Assembly (NCBI RefSeq): GCF_031845375.1
Contig: NZ_JAVREK010000022.1
Coordinates: 55,242 to 119,241 of the forward strand
Source of the DNA: Streptomonospora wellingtoniae
GTDB taxonomy: Bacteria > Actinomycetota > Actinomycetes > Streptosporangiales > Streptosporangiaceae
Length of the DNA stretch: 64,000 nucleotides
Direction of reading: 5' to 3'
Below, one piece after another: positions 34,937 through 42,374 of this stretch (position 1 is the stretch's first letter; the number at the start of each line of letters is the position of its first letter). The notes beneath the pieces were generated by a model. It made no database searches and was not told the DNA's origin. It saw only the letters and a list, made by a program, of their open reading frames with translations. A program made the position numbers and the translations under genes.

Positions 34937-37900
34937 GTGACCACCCGCGTAGTGCATCGGCCGGCACGAACCGTCCACCCCTCGCCCCAGCGCGAGCCCT
35001 ACGACGTCGAGGCGCCGCCGACGCTGCCCGATGGCAATGCGCAGGGCAACCAGCTCATGTCCATTCTGCCGATGATCGCCATGATGGGCTCGCTGACGGT
35101 CATGATGGTCCTGCGCAACCCCGCCTTCATGGCGCTGGGCGCCCTGGTGCTGGTGATCGCGCTGTGCGCCGCACTCGGCATGCTGCTCTCCCGGCGGGGC
35201 CAGGCCGCGCGCCAGCGCCGCAACCAGCGCGAGCTCTACCTGGAGTACCTGGAGGAGCTGCGCGAGGACCTCAGCGGCCGCGAGGACGAGGCCCGCGACT
35301 ACGCGCAGTTGCTCGACCCTCCCCCGGCAGCCCTCTATGACATCGTGCGCGACCCCACGCGGCTGTGGGAGCGCCGCCGCAGGGACCGCGACTTCCTGCG
35401 GGTGCGGCTGGGCACGGGGGCGATGCCGGGCCAGGCGCTGCGGCTGGGCGAGCGCGGGTCGGCGCTGACCCCGACCGACCCCTTCATGCTGTCGGAGGCC
35501 CAAGCCGCCATCCGGCGCTTCGAGCACGTGCCCGAGATGCCGCTGACCCTGCCGCTGGACATGACCGGCAACATCAGCGTCATCGGCGAGCGCGCCGACG
35601 TGCTGCGGGTCATGCGCTCCCTGATCGCGCAGTTCGCCGTGTTCCACGCGCCCGAGGACGCCTCGCTCGCGGTGGCCCACCCGTCGTCGGCGGCGGCCGA
35701 CTGGGAATGGGTGAAGTGGCTGCCGCAGGCGCTCGACCACGAGCGCCGCGAGCACGGCGCCTACGCGCGGCTGATCGCGCCCACCCCCGCCAAGCTCGGC
35801 ACGCTGCTCGCCGACGACCTGCGCGCCCGCACCGACTTCGCGGCCGAACTCCGGCGCGGCATGGGAAAGCGCGAGGCCTACCAGACGATGCGCCGCCTGA
35901 TCGTCGTGCACGACACCCACGGCTCGGTCGCCGAGGAGCTGGTGCGCCCCGACGAGGCGGTCCCGCCCGCGGCGCTCGGCGCCACCGTCATGCACCTTGC
36001 CGCCACGCAGATCCACGAGCCCGGCGACGTGAGCGTGCGCATCACCGTCGACGGCGACCGGGTCCGCATCGAGGACCTGCGCAGGGACGACCCCGCGAGC
36101 GCCGTCGGCACCGTCGACGGCGTCGGGGTCGGCGACATCACCGGCCTGGCGCGCATGCTGGCGCCGCTGCGGCTCTCACGCGAGTCCGTCGAGGAGGCCG
36201 CTGCGGAGAGCGGCAGCTCCGACTTCACCGCGATGCTGGGCGTGGACGACCCCGGCGACATGGACGTGGCCCGGCTCTGGGCGCCACGCAGCGAGCGCGG
36301 GTTCCTGCGGGTGCCCATCGGCGCCGACGATCTCGGGCAGCCGATCATCCTCGACCTCAAGGAGTCCGCGCAGCTGGGCATGGGGCCGCACGGGCTGTGC
36401 GTGGGCGCCACCGGCTCCGGCAAGAGCGAGATGCTGCGGACCCTGGTGATCGCGCTGGCGGCCTCGCACCCGCCCGAGCGGGTCAGCATGGTGCTGGTCG
36501 ACTACAAGGGCGGCGCGACCTTCGCCCCGTTCGAGGAGATGCCGCACGTCGCCGGGGTCATCACCAACCTGGAGGACGACGCCGCGCTGATCGAGCGCGC
36601 CTACTCCAGCCTCTCCGGCGAGGTGCAGCGGCGGCAGCAGGTGCTGCGCGACGCCGGCAACGTCGCCAACATCGGCGACTACCACTACAAGCGCGCCCAC
36701 GACCCCAGCCTGCCGCCGCTGCCCCATCTGCTGGTCATCATCGACGAGTTCGGCGAGCTGCTGACCGCGCGCCCCGACTTCATCCAGCTGTTCCTGTCGA
36801 TCGGCCGCATCGGGCGCAGCATCGGCGTGCACCTGCTGCTGTCCAGCCAGCGCATCGAGAGCGGCAAGCTGCGCGGCCTGGACACCTACCTGTCCTACCG
36901 ATTGGGCCTGCGCACGTTCTCCGAGGAGGAGAGCCGCACGGTCCTGGACACACCCGACGCCTTCCACCTGCCCGCGCTGCCGGGGTTCGGCTACCTCAAG
37001 GTCGACACCAGCGTCTACCAGCGGTTCAAGGCGGGCTACGTGTCCGGCGCGTACCGCGGCCAGGTGGCCGCCGAGGAGGCCGACGAGCGGGAGGGCCCGC
37101 CGCCGGTGTATCCCTACACGGCCTACAACGGCGCCGGAGGCGCCCAGCAGGGCGTCCAGGCCGAGGCCTCCGAGGACGAGGAGTCGGCGCTGCCCGACCG
37201 CACCGTGGGCCCGACCCTGCTGGACGTGATGGTCGACCAGCTGACCCGGGTCGGACGGCCCACCCGCAGCGTGTGGCTGCCTCCGCTGCCGTCGGCAACC
37301 ACGCTGGACGCGGTGACCGGGCCGGTGCGCATCGCCGACGAGGCCATGCGGCTGCCCGAGCCGCCCGGACCGATGCAGGTCCCCGTCGGGCTGCTGGACG
37401 ACGCCGCCCGCCAGTGGCAGGGCACCTGGAGCATCGACCTGTCGGCCTCGGGCGGGCACTTCGCGATCATCGGCGGCCCGCAGACCGGAAAGACCACGCT
37501 GCTACGCACCATGGTGCTCTCGCTGGCGCTGACGCACACCCCCGACCAGGTGTCCTGCTACGCGCTCGACCTTGTCGGCGGCGGCCTGCAGGCTCTCGCC
37601 GACCTGCCGCACGTGGGCGGGGTGGCCGCGCGCACCGACGCCGAGCGCGTGCGCCGCACCGTCGAGGAGGTGCGCGGCATGCTGGAGCGGCGCCAGGAGG
37701 TGTTCCGCGACCGCGGCATCGACTCCATCCAGCAGCTGCGCCGCAGGCACGCCCGCGGCGAGGTGCCGGAGCTGACCAGCGCCGACGTCGTGCTGCTCAT
37801 CGACGGCTACGGCGCGATCCGCAGCGACTTCGAGGAGATCGATGACACGGTCAAGGACCTGCTGCAGCGCGGCGGCGGCTACGGCGTCCACGTCGTTGCG

Positions 37901-38956
37901 GCCATGCTGCGCTGGAACGACGTCCGCATCGCGATGCAGTCCAACTTCGGGCAGAAGATGGAGCTGCACCTCAACGACCCTTCCGACTCCTCGGTGGACC
38001 GCAAGCTCGCCGAGACCCTGGGCGCCGACACGCCGGGCCGGGCGCTCACCGACCAGAAGCTCTTCGGCCAGGTCGCACTGCCGCGCGTGGACTCGCTGGC
38101 CGAAGACGACAACCTCGGCGAGGTCGTGGAGAAGACCTGCCGCGCCATCGGCACCGCGTGGAAGGGGACGACGGCTCCGCCCGTCCGGATCCTGCCGCAC
38201 CAGCTGCCCGCGGCCACGCTGCCGGGTCCCGAGACCGAGCGCACCCAGGTGCCGATCGGCGTCGACGAGCAGGGCCTCGAACCCGTGCTGCTGGACCTGT
38301 TCGACCGCGACCAGAACCTGCTGGTGCTGGGCGACGGCGAATGCGGCAAGACCAACCTCCTGCGGCTGGTGGCCGAAGGGCTCATCGCCCGCTATCCCTC
38401 CGACCAGGTCGTATTCGCGGTCATGGACCCGCGCCGCACGCTGCGCAACGTCATCCCCGAGGAGTACCTGGGCGGCTACGCCAGTAACGCGCGGGTGTGC
38501 CAGGGCCTGGCCGGGGGGGTGGCCAAGGAGCTGGAAGGGCGCATGCCCGACGACGCCGACCCCGACTCGGCGGACACCGGGACGCTCGGCGGGCCGCGCA
38601 TCGTCGTCCTCGTAGACGACTACGACCTGCTCACCACCGCCGGCCAGAAGCCGCTCACCCCGTTCGTGCCGTTCGTGTCCAACGGGCGCGACATCGGCCT
38701 GCACTTCGTCCTCGGCCGCCGGGTGGCGGGCGCCGGGCGCGGGCTGTACGACCCGCTCGTGCAGGCCATGCGCGAGACCGGTGCCAGCTCCCTGCTGATG
38801 TCGGGCGACCGCAGCGAAGGACAACTCTTCCCCAAGATCTACGCCAACTACCAGCCCCCCGGGCGAGGACGGTGGATCCGCCGGGGCCGGTCCCCGCGTC
38901 TCATGCAGACGGCGATTCTGGACGCGGATGCCGGGACGGGAGACGAGAGCCGGTGA
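34937..38956 (+). CDS. eccC: T7SS translocase ATPase EccC
   Basis: A 1339-aa FtsK/SpoIIIE-type motor of type VII secretion, in the cytoplasmic membrane. Two N-terminal membrane helices lie at about 38-80 (MSILPMIAMMGSLTVMMVLR, then FMALGALVLVIALCAALGML). They are followed by a DUF-type stalk domain and three P-loop domains: GATGSGKSEMLRT (about 490) with Walker B LLVIIDEFGELL (about 598); GGPQTGKTTLLRT (about 845) with VLLIDGYGAI; and GDGECGKTNLLRL (about 1131) with IVVLVDDYDLL. The second and third sites lack the catalytic Glu after the Walker B Asp, as is usual in EccC, where they bind substrate tails. GTG start with AAGGAG. Its stop overlaps the next gene's start. Confidence 0.95.
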   Translation: MTTRVVHRPARTVHPSPQREPYDVEAPPTLPDGNAQGNQLMSILPMIAMMGSLTVMMVLRNPAFMALGALVLVIALCAALGMLLSRRGQAARQRRNQRELYLEYLEELREDLSGREDEARDYAQLLDPPPAALYDIVRDPTRLWERRRRDRDFLRVRLGTGAMPGQALRLGERGSALTPTDPFMLSEAQAAIRRFEHVPEMPLTLPLDMTGNISVIGERADVLRVMRSLIAQFAVFHAPEDASLAVAHPSSAAADWEWVKWLPQALDHERREHGAYARLIAPTPAKLGTLLADDLRARTDFAAELRRGMGKREAYQTMRRLIVVHDTHGSVAEELVRPDEAVPPAALGATVMHLAATQIHEPGDVSVRITVDGDRVRIEDLRRDDPASAVGTVDGVGVGDITGLARMLAPLRLSRESVEEAAAESGSSDFTAMLGVDDPGDMDVARLWAPRSERGFLRVPIGADDLGQPIILDLKESAQLGMGPHGLCVGATGSGKSEMLRTLVIALAASHPPERVSMVLVDYKGGATFAPFEEMPHVAGVITNLEDDAALIERAYSSLSGEVQRRQQVLRDAGNVANIGDYHYKRAHDPSLPPLPHLLVIIDEFGELLTARPDFIQLFLSIGRIGRSIGVHLLLSSQRIESGKLRGLDTYLSYRLGLRTFSEEESRTVLDTPDAFHLPALPGFGYLKVDTSVYQRFKAGYVSGAYRGQVAAEEADEREGPPPVYPYTAYNGAGGAQQGVQAEASEDEESALPDRTVGPTLLDVMVDQLTRVGRPTRSVWLPPLPSATTLDAVTGPVRIADEAMRLPEPPGPMQVPVGLLDDAARQWQGTWSIDLSASGGHFAIIGGPQTGKTTLLRTMVLSLALTHTPDQVSCYALDLVGGGLQALADLPHVGGVAARTDAERVRRTVEEVRGMLERRQEVFRDRGIDSIQQLRRRHARGEVPELTSADVVLLIDGYGAIRSDFEEIDDTVKDLLQRGGGYGVHVVAAMLRWNDVRIAMQSNFGQKMELHLNDPSDSSVDRKLAETLGADTPGRALTDQKLFGQVALPRVDSLAEDDNLGEVVEKTCRAIGTAWKGTTAPPVRILPHQLPAATLPGPETERTQVPIGVDEQGLEPVLLDLFDRDQNLLVLGDGECGKTNLLRLVAEGLIARYPSDQVVFAVMDPRRTLRNVIPEEYLGGYASNARVCQGLAGGVAKELEGRMPDDADPDSADTGTLGGPRIVVLVDDYDLLTTAGQKPLTPFVPFVSNGRDIGLHFVLGRRVAGAGRGLYDPLVQAMRETGASSLLMSGDRSEGQLFPKIYANYQPPGRGRWIRRGRSPRLMQTAILDADAGTGDESR

Positions 38957-39369
38957 CATACGACGTTGTCGCGCTGGTGCGCGGGGCGCCCGACGTGCGG
39001 GCCCTGGTGGACTCCATGGTCGACGCGGGGCCCGAGCTGAAGGTCGCGAGCGCGGGTGAGGGCGCCGTCGTCCGGCTCACCGACGATTCCGGACGCTCGC
39101 TGCTGGCGATTGAGGCGGCCCAGAAAGTCGAAGTGCCCGACGAGGTCGTTCGGCTGCTCGGAGCCCGGGCGGCCGCGGACATGCCCGACCCGTGCTGGTG
39201 GGTGGAGGCGCGCGCGCCGGGGGCGGGCGACGACGCGGCGGACCTTGCGCACCGGTTCGCCGACTCCCTGTGCGGACGGCTGGGCGGCACGGTCTGGCCG
39301 CAGCGTGCGGCAGCGACCCCGGCGCCGTCGGCGCCCGCAGCCGGCGAGGCCGACGGGGGGAGGGGTTGA
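38953..39369 (+). CDS. T7SS-associated protein, N-terminal half of DUF6177 type
   Basis: A 138-aa protein matching residues 1-125 of the fused protein at 23757-25202: MTYDVVALVRGAPDVRALVD, VVRLTDDSGRSLLAIEA, PCWWVEARAPG and FADSLCGRLGGTVWPQ align in order. An Ala/Pro-rich tail follows. Its GTG overlaps the eccC stop by 4 bp, so translation is coupled. Function is unknown; coupling to EccC suggests a role in substrate handling (inference). Confidence 0.8.
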   Translation: MTYDVVALVRGAPDVRALVDSMVDAGPELKVASAGEGAVVRLTDDSGRSLLAIEAAQKVEVPDEVVRLLGARAAADMPDPCWWVEARAPGAGDDAADLAHRFADSLCGRLGGTVWPQRAAATPAPSAPAAGEADGGRG

Positions 39370-39371
39370 CC

Positions 39372-40397
39372 ATGGTCGCCGACCACCCCGCCGTCGACAC
39401 CGACACCGAGCAGGCCGCCGTCGTGGTGCAGGACCGCGCCGTCGTTCCGCTGTCGTCGTGGCTGACCGACGCGCTGGCGGCCTGCGGCGCAGCGGACAGG
39501 TCGCTGCAGGTGCTCACCTCCCCCGATACGCGCCTCACCCTGCCGCTGCGCACCGTCCTGCAGAACCCGAAGGCGCGGTGGGTCGTCGAGGAGTCCGACG
39601 GCAGCGGCTACTTCGACGGGTTCTCCGGCGTGCCGCTGGCCTGGGACCGGCGGGCCGGGTTCGTGGTGGGCAAGAGCCACCGGGTGCAGCACGGCCCCAC
39701 GCCGACGTTCATGCGCCCCGTCGCGGAGCCCGGTAGCCAGCTCTGGATCGACCTGCGGCTGCGGCACAAGGCCCGCGAGGGCCTGGTCCTGGGCACGGGG
39801 GTCGAACTGCTGGCTCAGGCGTTCGGCGGTGCGGACCCGGCCGGCTGGGGCACCAGCGAGCCGGCGCTGTCGCCGTGGGACACCGCGCGGCTGACGGCGC
39901 TGTGCCGGCGCCGGTCGCCGCAGTCGACGTGGACGGTATTCACCGGTCCGGGGGCCGCAGAGCGCCCGTTCATCGGCACCCACCGGTCGACGCGCGTCGT
40001 CGAAGGGGTCAAGGAGGTCGTCACCTTCGCCGTGGGCCACCCGGAGGGGGTGGAGCCCCCGCTGGAGCGGCTGCGCGGGGTGGTCCGGGAGCTCAGCGAG
40101 CGCAAAGCGCTGACGAGCATGACCGTCCAGCGGTTCGCCGGCCGGGCGGACCTGACCTACCCGCCGGTGTGGTCGGGCGTTCCCGTACCGGTGGGCATGG
40201 CGATCGGGGCGGAGACTGTGGCCGAGATCGGGATCACCCATGCCGAAGGCGCCCCCGCCGCGGGGGAGCGTGTGGGCCCCTCACGCGCTCCAGCGATGTG
40301 GTATCCGCTCGGCGACGGCACCGATCCCGAGACCTGGAACGAGTTCCGCGTGCTGATGAGCCATCTCCAGCCGGAAGGCGCCGGGCGGCCGGGCTGA
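39372..40397 (+). CDS. DUF6177-type T7SS-associated protein
   Basis: A 341-aa protein matching residues 130-481 of the fused protein at 23757-25202: AVVVQDRAVVPLSSWLTDAL, NPKARWVVEESDGSGYFDG, VEGVKEVVTFAVGHPEGVEP and APAMWYPLGDGTDPETW. It is soluble, with no recognisable catalytic motif. It begins 2 bp after the preceding stop, so the pair is translated together after eccC. The family is confined to actinobacterial T7SS neighbourhoods as far as I know. Confidence 0.8.
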   Translation: MVADHPAVDTDTEQAAVVVQDRAVVPLSSWLTDALAACGAADRSLQVLTSPDTRLTLPLRTVLQNPKARWVVEESDGSGYFDGFSGVPLAWDRRAGFVVGKSHRVQHGPTPTFMRPVAEPGSQLWIDLRLRHKAREGLVLGTGVELLAQAFGGADPAGWGTSEPALSPWDTARLTALCRRRSPQSTWTVFTGPGAAERPFIGTHRSTRVVEGVKEVVTFAVGHPEGVEPPLERLRGVVRELSERKALTSMTVQRFAGRADLTYPPVWSGVPVPVGMAIGAETVAEIGITHAEGAPAAGERVGPSRAPAMWYPLGDGTDPETWNEFRVLMSHLQPEGAGRPG

Positions 40398-40471
40398 GCA
40401 CGCGCCGACCACCCCGGCGCGCCCGGCTGCGCCGCGCCGGCCCGAACCTCCGCGACCAGGAAGGACCTCCC

Positions 40472-41551
40472 GTGAGCGACACCCGCAGCCCGGAACCGAC
40501 CGAGACGGAGCGGCGCGACCGAGCGGCGGGCGTGCTGCTCGGCGCTGCCTGCGGGGACGCGCTGGGCGTGCCCTACGAGTTCGCTGCGCGGCTCGGGCCC
40601 GAAACGCGCCCCGAGATGGTCGGCGGCGGGCTGGGGCCCTACCGGCCCGGCGAGTACAGCGACGACACGCAGATGGCGGCCTGCATCGCCCGCGCGTTCG
40701 CCGGGGCGCCGCACGCGGGCGCGGACGGAGCGAGCGGAGCGGAAGGAGCGGGTGCCCGGGCGGCGAACGCTCCGGGCGGGGCCGAAGGCGGCGGCGCTGT
40801 CGGCGGCGCGGCGCTCGACGCCGTCGCCGACAACTTCCTGACCTGGATGTCCGAGGGTGCCAGCGACATCGGCAACCAGACCCGCGCGGTGCTGGGCGCG
40901 GCCGTGTCGAAGCGCGGTGCGCCCGGCGTGGCCGAGGCGATGCTCGCGGCGGCGCGCGACCGCTACGAGGCGGGCGTCCCCAGCGCCGGCAACGGCTCGC
41001 TGATGCGCACCGGGCCGGTCGGGCTGTGCTTCCCGGACGACCCGCAGCGCACCGCCGACGCGGCGCGCCTGATCAGCCGCCTGACCCACGCCGACCCGCT
41101 CGCCGAGGAGGCGTGCGTGCTGTGGTGCGAGGGCGTCCGCCGCGCTGTGCTCGGCGGCGGCTTCGAGGGGGTGCACGCCGGCCTGGACCTGCTTCCCGCC
41201 GACCGTCGCGACCACTGGGCGGCGCGGCTGGCCGAGGCGGAGCAGGCGCCGCCGCACGCGTTCAACCCGAACGGGTTCGTGGTGACGGCGCTCCAGGCCG
41301 CCTGGTCGGCGATCACCGCCGCGCAGGGTGAAGGCGCGGACCACCTCGTCGCCGCCCTGGAGAACGCCGTCCGGGCGGGCGACGACACCGACACCGTCGC
41401 CGCGATCGCCGGGGCCCTCCTCGGCGCCCGCTGGGGCGCCTCGGCGGTCCCCGCCCGCTGGCGCGCTTCGGTCCACGGCTGGCCCGGCCTGTCGGCCGAC
41501 GACCTGGAGGACCTGGGCCGAACCCTTGCTCCAGCACCGTTGATCTTGTAG
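40472..41551 (+). CDS. ADP-ribosylglycohydrolase family protein
   Basis: A 359-aa ARH/DraG-fold hydrolase that removes ADP-ribose from proteins or ADP-ribosylated small molecules, using two Mg ions. The N-terminal GVLLGAACGDALGVPYEF, the metal-binding YSDDTQMA (about residue 62), PSAGNGSLMRTGPV and the C-terminal GDDTDTVAAIAGALLGARWG give the full set of ligands. An Ala/Gly-rich insertion sits at about 80-115. It follows eccC and the DUF6177 pair, and faces an ADP-ribosyltransferase effector about 0.8 kb away, so a role in reversing that toxin is plausible (inference). Its TAG stop lies inside palindrome copy 5, which adds the last residues LIL. Confidence 0.9.
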   Translation: MSDTRSPEPTETERRDRAAGVLLGAACGDALGVPYEFAARLGPETRPEMVGGGLGPYRPGEYSDDTQMAACIARAFAGAPHAGADGASGAEGAGARAANAPGGAEGGGAVGGAALDAVADNFLTWMSEGASDIGNQTRAVLGAAVSKRGAPGVAEAMLAAARDRYEAGVPSAGNGSLMRTGPVGLCFPDDPQRTADAARLISRLTHADPLAEEACVLWCEGVRRAVLGGGFEGVHAGLDLLPADRRDHWAARLAEAEQAPPHAFNPNGFVVTALQAAWSAITAAQGEGADHLVAALENAVRAGDDTDTVAAIAGALLGARWGASAVPARWRASVHGWPGLSADDLEDLGRTLAPAPLIL

Positions 41552-41596
41552 CTATCGTCACTGGAAATCGTTTTCCATCACGATAGCTACAAGATC
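41542..41596 (-). repeat. 55-bp nested palindrome, copy 5 (reverse)
   Basis: Same 17-bp arms as copy 1, with the centre in reverse orientation. It contains the stop codon of the ADP-ribosylglycohydrolase gene (TAG, 41549-41551) and, on the other strand, that of the small minus-strand gene (TAG, 41589-41587). Reverse-complement flanks match copy 2 (CCGAACCCCGCC before, AACGG after). Confidence 0.95.
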
Positions 41597-41781
41597 GGCG
41601 GGGTTCGGGCGGACCACACCTTGGCGGCCTTGAATCCCTCCTTGACGCCCTGGGCGCTAAACCGGCGCAGGAAGGACGCGCCGTTCGTGCGGACCCCCGT
41701 GTAGAGGTAGCCGATCACCACACCGCCCAGTTCCACGGAGAGGTAGCGCACCGGCCCCGATACCTTCGTCGCGTAGCCCAC
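41587..41781 (-). CDS. Short relative of the adjacent immunity candidate
   Basis: A predicted 64-aa product starting at a GTG with a G-rich site upstream. Its centre (VSGPVRYLSVELGGVVIGYL) resembles the middle of the 41955-42347 protein (SGVVRYVKVARQQGEGPVLG, then YLWYSDAENAAGYVARE). It may be a truncated or minimal immunity paralogue. The frame is open upstream, but that part is low-complexity Arg/Gly sequence. It ends on the TAG supplied by palindrome copy 5, so the original C-terminus may have been replaced by the insertion. Coding status is uncertain. Confidence 0.4.
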   Translation of the reverse strand: MGYATKVSGPVRYLSVELGGVVIGYLYTGVRTNGASFLRRFSAQGVKEGFKAAKVWSARTPPIL

Positions 41782-41954
41782 TCCGAGGCCCCCGTTCCCA
41801 GTGCTCTCCGGTGGGATGCGGCCGACATTCGAGGACGAAGCCGACCGCGCCGTCGCTCCCTGGACAAGCCGGAGCCCCCGCCCTCTCCTATGCGCCGCGC
41901 CTCCTCGGCGTGCCCCGGCGGCTGAGAGGGCTTTGCGGCCGGGGAGGCTCCTGC

Positions 41955-42347
41955 CTAAGCCTTGAGCTGGGCGACACCCTGCGCCTCGGCCTCGGAATCG
42001 GGGACGATCCATCCCGTGCTCTTGCCGCCGACATTCGCCTCCACGAGTTCCGCTACCGCCTGGGACGGCGTCAGCCCGCGCTGCCGGGCCGCCGCCAACC
42101 GGTCGTACCAGTAGGCCCCTGCGTTGAAGGCGTCGTCTCCCTCCGCTTCCCTCGCCACATACCCGGCGGCGTTCTCCGCATCGCTGTACCAGAGATAGCC
42201 GAGTACAGGGCCCTCGCCCTGCTGCCTGGCCACCTTCACGTAGCGCACCACACCCGACGAGCTCCCCGAAAAACCCAACGACTCGCCGACCTGAACAAAG
42301 TGCACGTCTTCGGTCGCTCTGCGGAAGTCCCGATCGTCAACACCCAT
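41955..42347 (-). CDS. Probable immunity protein for the ADP-ribosyltransferase effector
   Basis: A 130-aa soluble protein: VQVGESLGFSGSSSGVVRYV, GPVLGYLWYSDAENAAGYVA, AYWYDRLAAARQRGLTPSQA and a C-terminal STGWIVPDSEAEAQGVAQLK. No family is named with confidence; similar small proteins follow ADP-ribosyltransferase toxins in actinobacteria. It starts 27 bp after the effector stop, on the same strand. The role is inferred from position. Confidence 0.6.
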   Translation of the reverse strand: MGVDDRDFRRATEDVHFVQVGESLGFSGSSSGVVRYVKVARQQGEGPVLGYLWYSDAENAAGYVAREAEGDDAFNAGAYWYDRLAAARQRGLTPSQAVAELVEANVGGKSTGWIVPDSEAEAQGVAQLKA

Positions 42348-42374
42348 GTGCCCAAGCCTTTCGATCTCTTGCCA

